From Ensifer sp. IC4062 (GTDB lineage Bacteria > Pseudomonadota > Alphaproteobacteria > Rhizobiales > Rhizobiaceae), in assembly GCF_020193575.1 (NCBI RefSeq), contig NZ_JADYVD010000037.1, forward strand, positions 1 to 64,000: DNA of 64,000 nt, in the 5' to 3' direction. Of the stretch, positions 26,794 through 35,939 are shown piece after piece. The position numbers and the translations under genes were made by a program. Every line of letters starts with the position of its first letter. Within the stretch, counting starts at the first letter, position 1. Below the pieces are notes generated by a model that was given only the letters and a program-made list of their open reading frames with translations, was not told where the DNA came from and did no database searches.

Positions 26794-27531
26794 TTAGACC
26801 GCGCCGCCATTGGCGCGGATGGTTTGACCGTTGATCCAGCCGCTTTCCGGCCCAGCCAAGAAAGCGACGGCGTTGGCGATGTCGTCGGGACGGCCGAGGC
26901 GGCCGAGCGGGATCATCCGCGTGATGCCTGCGACCAGTTCCTCGGACTTGCCTCGCATGAAGAAATCGGTTTCGACCGGACCGGGCGCGATTGCGTTTAC
27001 GGTGATTCCGCGCGGGCCTAGCTCCTTGGCAAGCACGTGCGTCAGCGCCTCGATCCCGGCTTTCGTCGCGGCGTACAATCCGTAACCGGGCTGGTAGAAG
27101 CCCACCACGCTTGAGGACACGCTGATAATCCGCCCGCCGTCGCGCAGCCGCTTGGCGCCTTCGCGCATGCCGCGGAACGTGCCGCCGAGATTAACGGCAC
27201 AGTGGTCTTCGATGTCCGCGTCCGTAGCGTCGGCGACGGGTGACAGCCGCATCATGCCTGCATTGTTGACCAGTAGATCAACCGGCCCGAACGCAGCTTC
27301 AGCCGCATCGAACAGGGCAGGCATACCGGCCGGGTCGCCGACGTCAGCCTGCACCGCAACCGCTTTGCCGCCTGCTCGCCCAATGTCCTCTACGACATGA
27401 CGGGCTGCAGCCTCATCCCGCGAATAGTTCACCGCGACAGCACAACCTTCCCAGGCCAGCCGCCGTGCGATTGCCGCGCCGATGCCCCTGCCGGAGCCGG
27501 TCACAATTGCGGTTTTGTCTTTCAGCCTCAT
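26794..27531 (-). CDS. Short-chain dehydrogenase/reductase
   Basis: 245 residues, classical SDR. IVTGSGRGIGAAIARRL (cofactor motif), LLVNNAGMM, ISVSSSVVG and YGLYAATKAG (catalytic Ser, Tyr and Lys), GPVETDFF, and the terminal GWINGQTIRANGG are all intact. GGAGGTC lies six bases before the ATG at 27531. Divergent from a LysR gene with 96 bases between, which may regulate this three-gene operon. Confidence 0.9.
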   Translation of the reverse strand: MRLKDKTAIVTGSGRGIGAAIARRLAWEGCAVAVNYSRDEAAARHVVEDIGRAGGKAVAVQADVGDPAGMPALFDAAEAAFGPVDLLVNNAGMMRLSPVADATDADIEDHCAVNLGGTFRGMREGAKRLRDGGRIISVSSSVVGFYQPGYGLYAATKAGIEALTHVLAKELGPRGITVNAIAPGPVETDFFMRGKSEELVAGITRMIPLGRLGRPDDIANAVAFLAGPESGWINGQTIRANGGAV

Positions 27532-27627
27532 TTCTTGACCTCCGTTGCTAGGCAAGGAAGTAGGGAAACTTGGAGGCGGGATAATCCCCCTTTTGCGGGC
27601 AACAAAATTCGGCTATCCCGAACAAAC

Positions 27628-28521
27628 ATGGATCGCCTCGATGGAATGCGTCTTTTCGTGCGGGTCATCGACCGTCGCAGTTTCACGGCCGCGGCGGCCG
27701 ATCTTGGTATTCCCCGTTCCACGGCAACCGAAGCGATCAGGCGGCTCGAGCGCGATCTCGGCAGCCGGCTGTTGGAACGCACCACCCGGCATGTCGCGCC
27801 CACGCCGGATGGCGAAGCCTATTACCGGCGGTGCCTGTCGATCCTCGCCGATATCGACGAAGCGGAGGGTGTTTTGCGGGGCGGTGAACCCTCCGGGGTG
27901 CTCCGCATCGATGCGCACGGCGCACTGACGCGGGCTTTCCTACTGCCGCGCCTGCCGGACTTCCTGGAAGCGTACCCACAGATCAGGTTGCAGATCGGCC
28001 AGGGCGACAGGCTGGTCGACCTGGTGCGCGAGGGGGTGGATTGCGTCATCCGGGCGGGCGAACCGGATGACAGCGGTCTGATCATGCGCAGGCTCCCCGA
28101 TATTCCAGAGCAGACCTGCGCCAGCCCTCAATATCTCGACCGTCATGGGCTGCCCGCTTCGGTCGATGACCTCGGCGGACATCAGATGATCGGCTTCGTG
28201 TCGTCGCGCACGGGCCGTGTCATGCCGCTGGAGTTCCAGACCGCCGAGGGGGTCAGGGAGGTGACACTTCCCTGCCGCGTGACCGCCAACGAGGCGGAGA
28301 CGGCGCATCATCTGGCACGGATGGGTTACGGGCTGATTCAGGCGCCACGCTATCGCTTCCGGGAGGATCTGGCGCGAGACGCTCTTGTCGAGGTCCTGCC
28401 GGATCAACCGCCGCCGCCTCTGCCGCTCGCCGCCTACTATCCGCAGAACCGCCAACTGTCGCCGCGTGTGCGGGTTTTCCTCGACTGGGTGGTGGCGGTC
28501 TTTGATGCGGCAGATCTATAG
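27628..28521 (+). CDS. LysR-family transcriptional regulator
   Basis: 297 residues. Helix-turn-helix LFVRVIDRRSFTAAAADLGIPRSTATEAIRRLERDLGSRLLERTTR at residues 8-55, then an effector domain (LRIDAHGALTRAFLLPRLPDFLEAYPQIRL, DCVIRAGEPDDSGLIMRRL). The ATG at 27628 starts at the usual MDRLDGMRLF. Divergent from the SDR-tautomerase-MBL operon. Confidence 0.9.
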   Translation: MDRLDGMRLFVRVIDRRSFTAAAADLGIPRSTATEAIRRLERDLGSRLLERTTRHVAPTPDGEAYYRRCLSILADIDEAEGVLRGGEPSGVLRIDAHGALTRAFLLPRLPDFLEAYPQIRLQIGQGDRLVDLVREGVDCVIRAGEPDDSGLIMRRLPDIPEQTCASPQYLDRHGLPASVDDLGGHQMIGFVSSRTGRVMPLEFQTAEGVREVTLPCRVTANEAETAHHLARMGYGLIQAPRYRFREDLARDALVEVLPDQPPPPLPLAAYYPQNRQLSPRVRVFLDWVVAVFDAADL

Positions 28522-28837
28522 TTTTATGCACTTGGCAGTGCAAGGCTCAGATGTGGGCGCCCACTGCCAATCGTGACCATTCGCACCGCAGCCGCACACA
28601 CGGAACGCACTTCTGAGGCGTAACTGAGACCGGCTGCTTTCTAATAGCTTCGCTCCAGACTTTTCCGGTCCGCTGACGGTCGGTCGACCTCCCGATGCTA
28701 TCACTGCACTTGAGCCGCCTAACAGCCGTAACGTTTCTTAACGCCATGACATACCTGGCAAACCCCCGTATCGCTATCACCTGATCAGGATCATCCGAAG
28801 GCGCACATGCCGGTGGATCAAACTGAAGGTCGTATTC
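28522..28837. other. Promoter-bearing intergenic region before the RND operon
   Basis: 316 bases. The left end has the hairpin; the right half is AT-richer with GTAACGTTTCTTAACGCC at about 28728-28745, which contains CTTAA as in the motif before the two-component genes further right. No gene is seen. Confidence 0.4.
28532..28570 (+). terminator. Candidate hairpin after the LysR gene
   Basis: Nine perfectly complementary bases TTGGCAGTG (28532-28540) and CACTGCCAA (28562-28570) enclose a second palindrome, GTGGGCGCCCAC. No T-run follows, so it may be a Rho-assisted or regulatory structure. Confidence 0.4.
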
Positions 28838-30070
28838 ATGGGTGGGATATCCCGATCACTCTTTTCCAGCCTGCGTCCGGTCATCGGCGCGCTGTCTCTC
28901 TGGCTTGCTTTCGTCTCGGCCGCACAGTCCGACGAGCAGATGCCCGTCACCGTCGTCGTCGCCCGTCAGGATGACGTCATCGAAAGGGTGCCCGTCGTCG
29001 GCTCGCTGATCGCGCGGGAGGAAATCGAGGTTCACCCCTTCATTCAAGCACGGGCGATCGAGCATATTCTGGTCGAGATTGGCCAAAGGGTTGAAAAGGG
29101 CCAGCCGCTTGCGGTTCTCGACACAACCGAAGCGGTGATGCTGCTCGGCAAGAACGAAGTAAGCCTCCTGCGCGCCCGCACCGCCGTCGAGGTGCAAGCC
29201 AGCAAGCTTGAGGTGGCCGCGGTGACCGAGGTGGAAACCCGCAAAAATCTGGAACGCAGCCGTACGCTGCAGCCGAAGGGAGCCGTGTCGCAGCAAGTGC
29301 TCGACCAACACCAAAACACCCATGCCCGCGCACTGGCGGAACTGGGTCTCGCACGGCAGTCGCTTCAGCTTGCCAAAGCCGACGCGGAACTGATCGTCCG
29401 CGAGCGCCGTGAGATAGAGCTCACGATCGAACGCAGTACGGTGAAGGCGCCGGATGCCGGGTTGGTTTTAAAGAGAAGCGCGCGCATTGGCGCCATCACT
29501 TCGAGCTCCGCCAGTCCGCTCTTTGTCATCGCTAAGAACGCGGCAATCGAATTCGTCGCTCAAGTCACTGAGACGAGCTTCATACAGCTCCAAGAGGGCA
29601 TGCGGGCGGAAATCTCGCTTTCGGGGCATGACCGTCCGCTCAGCGGCACGCTGCGGCTGAACGCGGCGGAACTGGATCCGACGACCCGCAGCGGCGAAGT
29701 GCGCATTGAACTCGACGAGACCGCAGGGCTGAAGCCGGGCGCCTTCGCCCGCGGCAGCATCTACGCCTCGGCGCGCCGCAACATTCTCCTTCCTGGCAGC
29801 GCGGTGAAGACCGCGAGTGGTGCAAGCAGCGTTCTCGTCGTCAGGGAGGGTGTCGTCGATGTCCGCCCGGTAACCGTCGGCGCGCGTCAGGACGGGCTAG
29901 TCGAGATTGTCGCCGGCGTCAGCGTCGGAGAGATGGTGGTCTTGAAATCGGCAAGCTTCCTGAAGGCCGGCGAGAAGATCCGCCCGGTTATCGCCACCTC
30001 AGTCCAACCCTCCGCAAGCAACCTTGAAGCCGGCCTTCCCACGTCCGAAACAACCGGAGCATTCCAGTGA
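28838..30070 (+). CDS. RND efflux periplasmic adaptor (membrane fusion protein)
   Basis: 410 residues. Signal peptide to about residue 32; barrel-sandwich half motifs GSLIAREEIEVHP and EIGQRVEKGQPLAVLDT; an alpha-hairpin of about 100 residues (LRARTAVEVQASKLEVAAV ... ALAELGLARQSLQLAKADAEL); then STVKAPDAGLVLKRSARIG and a beta-barrel. It links the inner-membrane pump to an outer-membrane channel, which is not encoded next to it. Stop and next start overlap (TGATG), so the pump is translationally coupled. Confidence 0.9.
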   Translation: MGGISRSLFSSLRPVIGALSLWLAFVSAAQSDEQMPVTVVVARQDDVIERVPVVGSLIAREEIEVHPFIQARAIEHILVEIGQRVEKGQPLAVLDTTEAVMLLGKNEVSLLRARTAVEVQASKLEVAAVTEVETRKNLERSRTLQPKGAVSQQVLDQHQNTHARALAELGLARQSLQLAKADAELIVRERREIELTIERSTVKAPDAGLVLKRSARIGAITSSSASPLFVIAKNAAIEFVAQVTETSFIQLQEGMRAEISLSGHDRPLSGTLRLNAAELDPTTRSGEVRIELDETAGLKPGAFARGSIYASARRNILLPGSAVKTASGASSVLVVREGVVDVRPVTVGARQDGLVEIVAGVSVGEMVVLKSASFLKAGEKIRPVIATSVQPSASNLEAGLPTSETTGAFQ

Positions 30071-33000
30071 TGAACGGCAATATCTCGGCCTGGGCGATCC
30101 GCAACCCGCTCCCGTCCATCCTCCTTTTCGTCGTCCTGACGGTTGTCGGCCTCTACAGTTTCGCGAGGTTGCCGATCACCTATTTCCCGGCGATCATCAC
30201 CCCGGCCGTGAAGGTCACGATCGAGCAGTCCGGCGCGACGCCGGTCGAGCTCGAGACAGAAGTTACGCTCCGGGTCGAGGACGCGATCGCCTCGCTGCCA
30301 TCGATCAAGGAACTGTCGTCGACGATCGGCGAGGGCCGGTCCGTGACGACGGTGGAATTTGAACTCGGCGCGATCTCGCCCGACCGCGCGATGGCCGATG
30401 TGCGCGATGCGGTCACGAGGATCAGGGGCGATCTGCCCGGCACGATCGACGAGCCCATGATCGAACGGATCGAGGAGGAGACGCAGTCCATCGTCACGTA
30501 TGCGGTGTCGAGCCAGGACATGACCGTGGCGGAACTCTCCTGGTTCGTAGACGACGTGGCGAGCAGAGATCTGCTGGGCCTGGCGGGCGTCGGTCGCGTT
30601 CAGCGGATCGGCGGGGCCGACCGGGAAATCCGTGTCGAACTCGACGCCGACCGCATGCAGGCGCTCTCGCTCTCCGTCAGTGCGGTAAACGAGACGATCA
30701 GGCAGGCTCAGCTCGACCGGTCCGGGGGGCGAAGTGAGATGGCAGGCCGCGAGCAGGTCCTGACCACGGCGGCCGCAGCACGTACGGTGACCGAGCTAGC
30801 CGAGCAGCGCCTGTCTCTGTCCGGGGAAAACTCCGTGCGGCTCGGGGATATCGCAAGCGTCCGCGACACCGTCGCTGAACCGCGTGGTTTCGCAACCCTG
30901 GACGGGTCCGATATCGTCGGCTTCGCCGTCTACCGTTCGCAGGGGGCAAGCGATGTCGCGGTAGCAGAGGCGGTGTCGGGTGCCGTCGAGAAACTGGCGG
31001 CCGACCATCCTGACCTTCGCTTCCGTCTCGTTGACGACAATGTCTCGTACACCGAGGGAAACTACCGCTCCGCGATGAGCACCTTGCTGGAAGGCGCGGC
31101 ACTATCCGTTGTCGTCGTCTTTCTCTTCCTGCGCGACTGGCGCGCAACCCTCATCGCAGCGGTGGCCTTGCCGCTTTCCATCATCCCCACCTTCTTCGCC
31201 ATCGATCTTCTCGGCTTCTCGCTCAACATCCTCAGCCTGCTGGCGATCACGCTGGTGACCGGCATCCTCGTCGACGATGCGATCGTCGAGATCGAGAACG
31301 TCGTCCGCCATCGCAACATGGGAAAACCCCCCTACCGCGCCGCGCTCGAGGCGTCCGGCGAGATCGGCCTGGCGGTGATTGCGATCTCTGCGACAATCAT
31401 CGCCGTCTTCGCGCCAGTTGGCCTGATGACCGGTGTGGTCGGCCTCTATTTCCGCGAATTCGGCCTGACGGTCGCCGTTGCCGTCTTCTTCTCACTTCTG
31501 GTGGCGCGGCTGATCACGCCAAGCATGGCCGCGTATGTGATGAATGGTGCGCCGCAGACAGACGGCCAAAGGGGCCGGTTCACAACGACGTACGAGCGTC
31601 TGTTGCGGGGGAGCCTGCGCTGGAAATGGGTGACAGTCGGGTGCGCGGTCGCCCTGTTTGCGGCCGCGACGACCATGCTGATTTCTGTGCCGACCAGTTT
31701 TTTGCCAGACGAAGACACCGGCCGGCTGATGCTGACGGTCGAGCTGCCGCCCGGCGCCACTCTCGCCGAGACCCGCATGGCCACAGACGTTATCGCCGCC
31801 GAGATCGGCAAGCGCGACGAGGTGGAGGGCGTACTGGCGAGGGCCGGAGCGAGCATGGGCGGCCTACAGGACGTGCGCTATGCCACCGTTTCGCTCGACC
31901 TTACCCACAAGAGTGAGCGCGAGCTCTCGTCCTTCGCGATCGAGGCAGAATTGGCAGCGGCGCTTGCGGGCATCCCGGACGTCCGCCTGCGCTTTCTCAA
32001 CGACCGAGGCGGGCGCGACCTGACGTTTTCGGTTCTCGGCAGCGACGGCCAAGCCGTCGAGGCAGCGGCCGACCGGATCCTGAGGGACATGGCGGAGGAC
32101 GATAGCTTCGTCAGCCCCGCGAGCGACAACACCGCCATGCGGCCGGTACTGAGGATGATGCTTCTCTCCGACAAGGCGGCGACGCTTGGTGTCTCGGCCG
32201 CGTCGGTGGCCAGTACGATGCGCCTCTCGACCATCGGCGAGGTCGATTCACGACTGGCTAAATTCGTTGAGGCATCGCGACAGATCCCGATCCGGGTCGT
32301 GCTCGATCGTGAAGCACGCGGACGAATGCCGATCTTCGAGACGCTGAACGTATCTACCATCGACGGAAAGCAGGTACCGCTGTCGGCGGTTGCCGAGATC
32401 GGCTTCGACGAAACGGTTGCGGCGATCGACCGTTATGACCGCCAGCGCCGTATAGAGATCGGCGCGAACATGGCGGCGGGCCTCACCTCCGGCCAGGGGC
32501 TCGACCGGCTGTGGCAACTAGAAAGCGTAAGGAACCTTGCCGACGGCGTGCGCATTCAGGCGACGGGCGATTCCGACACCGAGGGTGAAGTGTTTGCGAG
32601 CTTTGCGGTCGCCATGGGTGCTGGGATCATGCTCGTCCTCATCGTCCTGATCCTCTTGTTTAAGAGCGTGCTGTTCCCCTGGACCATCCTCGCCTCGCTG
32701 CCATTGTCGATCGGTGGTGTCGCGGCTGCACTTCTTTTGACCGGTTACGCGATCTCGCTGCCCGTCGTGATCGGCATCCTGATGCTGATGGGCATCGTGA
32801 CGAAGAACGCCATCATGCTCGTCGATTTCGCCATCGAGCGGGAGGCGCACGGGCTTTCTCGTGGAGACGCGATGGTGGAGGCCTGCCTGGAACGGGTGCG
32901 CCCGATTGTAATGACAACCCTCGCAATGGCTGGTGGCATGCTGCCCTCCGCCTTCGGCGTGGGCGATGGCGGAGAATTTCGCGCGCCGATGGCGGTCGCC

Positions 33001-33168
33001 GTGATCGGAGGGCTGCTCGTCTCCACCGTCCTGTCGCTGGTCGTCATCCCTTCGCTGGATCTCATCCTTTGGGGCGTCGGCGATTGCCTGGGTCGTCTCC
33101 TCCAGCCTTTCCTCCAGTCGGCTGAAGCGGATGACAAAAGCCCCGGCACCAGCGCGCCGATTCTCTGA
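30070..33168 (+). CDS. RND-family inner membrane efflux pump
   Basis: 1032 residues, standard size. The first membrane helix is followed by PAVKVTIEQSGATPVELETEV; the TM4 proton-relay region reads GILVDDAIVEIENVVRH with the paired Asp residues; TM10-11 has GIVTKNAIMLVDFAIERE and PIVMTTLAMAGGMLP. Two large periplasmic loops and the duplicated fold are present. HAE1/AcrB-like drug pumps are the nearest class. A GTG three bases earlier is an alternative start. No outer-membrane factor gene is nearby. Confidence 0.92.
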   Translation: MNGNISAWAIRNPLPSILLFVVLTVVGLYSFARLPITYFPAIITPAVKVTIEQSGATPVELETEVTLRVEDAIASLPSIKELSSTIGEGRSVTTVEFELGAISPDRAMADVRDAVTRIRGDLPGTIDEPMIERIEEETQSIVTYAVSSQDMTVAELSWFVDDVASRDLLGLAGVGRVQRIGGADREIRVELDADRMQALSLSVSAVNETIRQAQLDRSGGRSEMAGREQVLTTAAAARTVTELAEQRLSLSGENSVRLGDIASVRDTVAEPRGFATLDGSDIVGFAVYRSQGASDVAVAEAVSGAVEKLAADHPDLRFRLVDDNVSYTEGNYRSAMSTLLEGAALSVVVVFLFLRDWRATLIAAVALPLSIIPTFFAIDLLGFSLNILSLLAITLVTGILVDDAIVEIENVVRHRNMGKPPYRAALEASGEIGLAVIAISATIIAVFAPVGLMTGVVGLYFREFGLTVAVAVFFSLLVARLITPSMAAYVMNGAPQTDGQRGRFTTTYERLLRGSLRWKWVTVGCAVALFAAATTMLISVPTSFLPDEDTGRLMLTVELPPGATLAETRMATDVIAAEIGKRDEVEGVLARAGASMGGLQDVRYATVSLDLTHKSERELSSFAIEAELAAALAGIPDVRLRFLNDRGGRDLTFSVLGSDGQAVEAAADRILRDMAEDDSFVSPASDNTAMRPVLRMMLLSDKAATLGVSAASVASTMRLSTIGEVDSRLAKFVEASRQIPIRVVLDREARGRMPIFETLNVSTIDGKQVPLSAVAEIGFDETVAAIDRYDRQRRIEIGANMAAGLTSGQGLDRLWQLESVRNLADGVRIQATGDSDTEGEVFASFAVAMGAGIMLVLIVLILLFKSVLFPWTILASLPLSIGGVAAALLLTGYAISLPVVIGILMLMGIVTKNAIMLVDFAIEREAHGLSRGDAMVEACLERVRPIVMTTLAMAGGMLPSAFGVGDGGEFRAPMAVAVIGGLLVSTVLSLVVIPSLDLILWGVGDCLGRLLQPFLQSAEADDKSPGTSAPIL

Positions 33169-33316
33169 AGGTGCGCGCAGACGGGGCCGCTCGACCATCG
33201 GTCGGCCCCGTCACATCTCTCTGCAGTTCGCAACAGATCACAATATATCGTCATGCCGGCGCCGCCCCGGCTTTGAGAAAACATGTAGACGTTTCCCCTC
33301 AAAGGCCTGGACAATC

Positions 33317-33934
33317 ATGAACCACGCGCAAGTCCCCTTCTTCCAGCTCTACCGCATCAACGCGCTTCGAGCGCTTGGCGGCCTCGCCTTCGGACTGCTT
33401 TCCGTCACTGCTGCGCCGCCCGTCGCTCCCCTGGCCGGAGCCGCATTCGACGTCTTGGGCACGCTGGCAATTTTCGTCGCGATAACGGGCCGCGCCTGGT
33501 CGCTCTTATATATCGGCGGGCGAAAGAACGCCGAACTGGTGACCGAGGGTCCCTATTCGCTCACTCGTAACCCGCTGTACTTCTTCAGCCTGATCGGCAT
33601 TGCCGGCATCGGCGCGCAGAGCGGCAGCATTCTGTCGATGGCCGCCTTCCTGCTGACGGCCTATCTGGCCTTCGACATGGCCATGCGCGGCGAAGAGACG
33701 TATCTGCGCAGCCGCTACGGCAAGGATTTCAACGACTATGCGCGCTCCGTGCCGCGCCTCTGGCCGGACATCTCGCTCTGGCGGGAATGTGACGGCCTGC
33801 CGCTTCGCTCGTCGAGTGCGGTCAGGAGCGTGCGGGATAGTGTCGTCTTCCTCGCGGCCTGGGCCGTGATAGAGATCATCAGACTCGGCCAGTCGGCCGG
33901 CATCCTCCCCGTCCTCTGGACCCTGCCGGTCTGA
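33317..33934 (+). CDS. Membrane isoprenylcysteine methyltransferase-like protein
   Basis: 205 residues with about five hydrophobic segments. ELVTEGPYSLTRNPLYFFSLIGIAG and the late RGEETYLRSRYGKDFNDYARSVPRLWP are the SAM-binding signature of the ICMT/PEMT-like membrane methyltransferases (the NPLY-F and E-LxxRYG-xYxxxxPRxxP pattern). Bacterial members methylate lipids or small hydrophobic compounds. Its place between an efflux pump and a two-component regulator hints at envelope modification under stress, which is inference. Confidence 0.8.
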   Translation: MNHAQVPFFQLYRINALRALGGLAFGLLSVTAAPPVAPLAGAAFDVLGTLAIFVAITGRAWSLLYIGGRKNAELVTEGPYSLTRNPLYFFSLIGIAGIGAQSGSILSMAAFLLTAYLAFDMAMRGEETYLRSRYGKDFNDYARSVPRLWPDISLWRECDGLPLRSSSAVRSVRDSVVFLAAWAVIEIIRLGQSAGILPVLWTLPV

Positions 33935-33965
33935 AGCGAGCCGCGACGCCTTCCCAAGCTTCGCA

Positions 33966-33977
33966 ACAAAACTTAAT
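33966..33977 (+). promoter_or_regulatory. Shared 12-base motif before the response regulator
   Basis: ACAAAACTTAAT lies 65-76 bases before the response regulator start and recurs exactly at 35833-35844, before the histidine kinase. Candidate binding site for the regulator itself. Confidence 0.5.
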
Positions 33978-34042
33978 AAAGCGAAACACGTGCGTCCTGC
34001 GGCAACGGTAGTGTTGCCCATTTCAGGTAGGGAAGAACGGCG

Positions 34043-34765
34043 GTGCAAGCGACGAGCGCCAACGCGAAAATTCTCATTGTCGAGGACGATCCGGAGATCG
34101 GCAGACTGCTTGCGTTGACCGTGCAGGAGAACGGCATGAGCCCGACCGTCGCCGAAGACGGTCACGTGATGAATGCCCTGTTGCGCAGCAACGATTTCGA
34201 CCTCATCATCCTCGACGTCATGCTGCCGGGCGAAGACGGCCTGAGCATCTGCCGCCGCATCCGCTCGGAAAAGACCACACCGATTATCCTTCTGACCGCG
34301 CTCGGCGAGGAGATCGACCGCATCGTCGGACTGGAAGTCGGTGCCGACGATTATGTCACGAAACCCTTCAGCCCGAGGGAGGTCGTGGCCCGTATCCGCA
34401 GCCTGCTGCGGCGAGCCTCCTACGGCCTGGTCAACACCGCCGCCCAGCGCAGGCTGCGCTTCGAGGGCTGGCAGATCGATCCGCTGCGCCGGCAGTTGCA
34501 CGATCCGAGCAGCGCCCGCGTAGCGGTGACGACCACGGAATTCGACCTTCTTCTCGCCTTCTGCCGCAATCCCGGCCGGGTCATCACACGCGAGGAGTTG
34601 CTCTCGCTTACCCATACCGGTCTCGCCGGCCCGATCGAACGCAGCGTCGACGTCCATATCAGCCGTCTGCGACAGAAGATCGAGGCGGATCCGAAGAACC
34701 CTGTCCTGCTGCAGACGGTCAGGCTCGGCGGCTACATGTTCACTGCGAGCGTCGAGCAGGCTTGA
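34043..34765 (+). CDS. OmpR-type response regulator
   Basis: 240 residues, GTG start with GGTAGGGAAGAACGGCG upstream. Receiver domain: acidic pocket VEDDPEIG, phospho-acceptor Asp58 in LIILDVMLPGEDG, Thr in LLTALG, Lys in DYVTKPFSPREV. C-terminal winged helix: VTTTEFDLLLAFCRNPGRVITREELLSLTHT and SVDVHISRLRQKIEADPKNP, QTVRLGGYMF. Probably phosphorylated by the kinase at 35940-37268, with the MipA gene between on the other strand. Confidence 0.93.
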   Translation: MQATSANAKILIVEDDPEIGRLLALTVQENGMSPTVAEDGHVMNALLRSNDFDLIILDVMLPGEDGLSICRRIRSEKTTPIILLTALGEEIDRIVGLEVGADDYVTKPFSPREVVARIRSLLRRASYGLVNTAAQRRLRFEGWQIDPLRRQLHDPSSARVAVTTTEFDLLLAFCRNPGRVITREELLSLTHTGLAGPIERSVDVHISRLRQKIEADPKNPVLLQTVRLGGYMFTASVEQA

Positions 34766-34780
34766 GGAGTTCCGCGCAAC

Positions 34781-34808
34781 AAAAAAGCCGGGCGCTCGCC
34801 CGGCTTTT
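34781..34808. terminator. Bidirectional Rho-independent terminator
   Basis: AAAAAA, an eight-base stem GCCGGGCG/CGCCCGGC, then TTTT: works on both strands. It separates the convergent response regulator and MipA-type genes. Confidence 0.9.
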
Positions 34809-34828
34809 GCGTTTCTGCAGGATTGCTT

Positions 34829-35677
34829 TCAGAACTTGTAACCGACGAACAGGGAGGCGGACGGCTGCAGTTCCTCCTCGACGATCGGGCTGTCGGCCGC
34901 GTCGCCGGTCAGGATGCCGACACCGGCTTCACCGCGGATGAGCCAGTTCTCGTCCAGCAGATACGTGGCGGAGGCCGCGACAGCGACGCGTTTCAGGCCA
35001 GCCTTCGCCTCGTATTGGGGAAGGCCGGAGCGTGCCGATTGGGCCGCGTTGACGCCGAAATAGGCCTCCATATGCTTGTCGTTGGCCACGACCGCCTCGA
35101 TACTGGCGCCAAGTATCAGCCGCTCGGTGACGGGCGCCTGGTATTCCGCGCCGAAGGTTCCGATCAGGCTTTCGCTGCCTTCGATCGTCTGGTCGACCGC
35201 CGCATAGAGTTCGAGCCCGTTCCAGTCGTAGGACACCTTGGCGCCCACCGTCGCCGCAAAGTCGATGTCGCCCAGACCGTTGAGCCGATCTGCATCGTCC
35301 TCGTCGCGGCCGCCCTCGTAGCCTACCCTTGCAGACAGGGCGAAGCCGTCTTGCCGGAACGGTGTAATCGTCACACCTCGCGGGTCGATCTCCAGCCATT
35401 CGCCATAGGTGAACACGATGAAGGGAACGGCCTGCACTTCGAACTCGTCGCCGCCTTCATATTCCGGCTCGTAGATGCCGCCGGCGCCGACGATCAGGCT
35501 CCAGTTCCGCTCGGGTTTCTTGGCGCTGAACCGCTCCTGGTCGAAGGGCGGTTCAGGGGCCGCGTCCGACAGGCTCGCATCGGCGCATAGTGCGCCATGG
35601 GTCGTGCCGATAAGCATGAAGGTGACGCAGAAGGCGCCGGATAGAAGTCGCCGATCGGTCCGTTGATGAAATGACAT
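34829..35677 (-). CDS. MipA/OmpV-family outer membrane protein
   Basis: 282 residues. Signal peptide ends near ALCA-D. The mature part begins with WSLIVGAGGIYEPEYEGGDEFEVQAVPFIVF and GVTITPFR, typical of MipA/OmpV beta-barrels, and ends in aromatic Phe (SLFVGYKF) as outer membrane barrels do. In E. coli MipA links to murein enzymes; in other bacteria such genes are induced by antimicrobial compounds. GGAGCACCC precedes the ATG at 35677. Placed between the two halves of a two-component system, so likely a target of it. Confidence 0.85.
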   Translation of the reverse strand: MSFHQRTDRRLLSGAFCVTFMLIGTTHGALCADASLSDAAPEPPFDQERFSAKKPERNWSLIVGAGGIYEPEYEGGDEFEVQAVPFIVFTYGEWLEIDPRGVTITPFRQDGFALSARVGYEGGRDEDDADRLNGLGDIDFAATVGAKVSYDWNGLELYAAVDQTIEGSESLIGTFGAEYQAPVTERLILGASIEAVVANDKHMEAYFGVNAAQSARSGLPQYEAKAGLKRVAVAASATYLLDENWLIRGEAGVGILTGDAADSPIVEEELQPSASLFVGYKF

Positions 35678-35832
35678 GGGTGCTCCAGTGGTTTGACACG
35701 GCGCCGCCAGGGCGGGCTGCGTATGCAACACTTTCCTCATGTCATGGATGAATTCGGGGGCGCGTGTCTTTATGTTACGCTTTGTTGCAGATGCGACATG
35801 GCCATCCAGTCGACCAGCCGTCACTTGTCGAC

Positions 35833-35844
35833 ACAAAACTTAAT
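35833..35844 (+). promoter_or_regulatory. Second copy of the 12-base motif, before the kinase
   Basis: ACAAAACTTAAT, identical to 33966-33977. It lies about 96-107 bases before the kinase start and also upstream of the divergent MipA-type gene, so one site could serve both. Confidence 0.5.
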
Positions 35845-35939
35845 GTCGGACGGGCGGGGAAGTGGCTATCCTCCGGGCGCGTTCGGAAACATGGGCCGGC
35901 TGTTCGCGGGAAGCACGGGCAGGACTCCGAGGAGAATTT

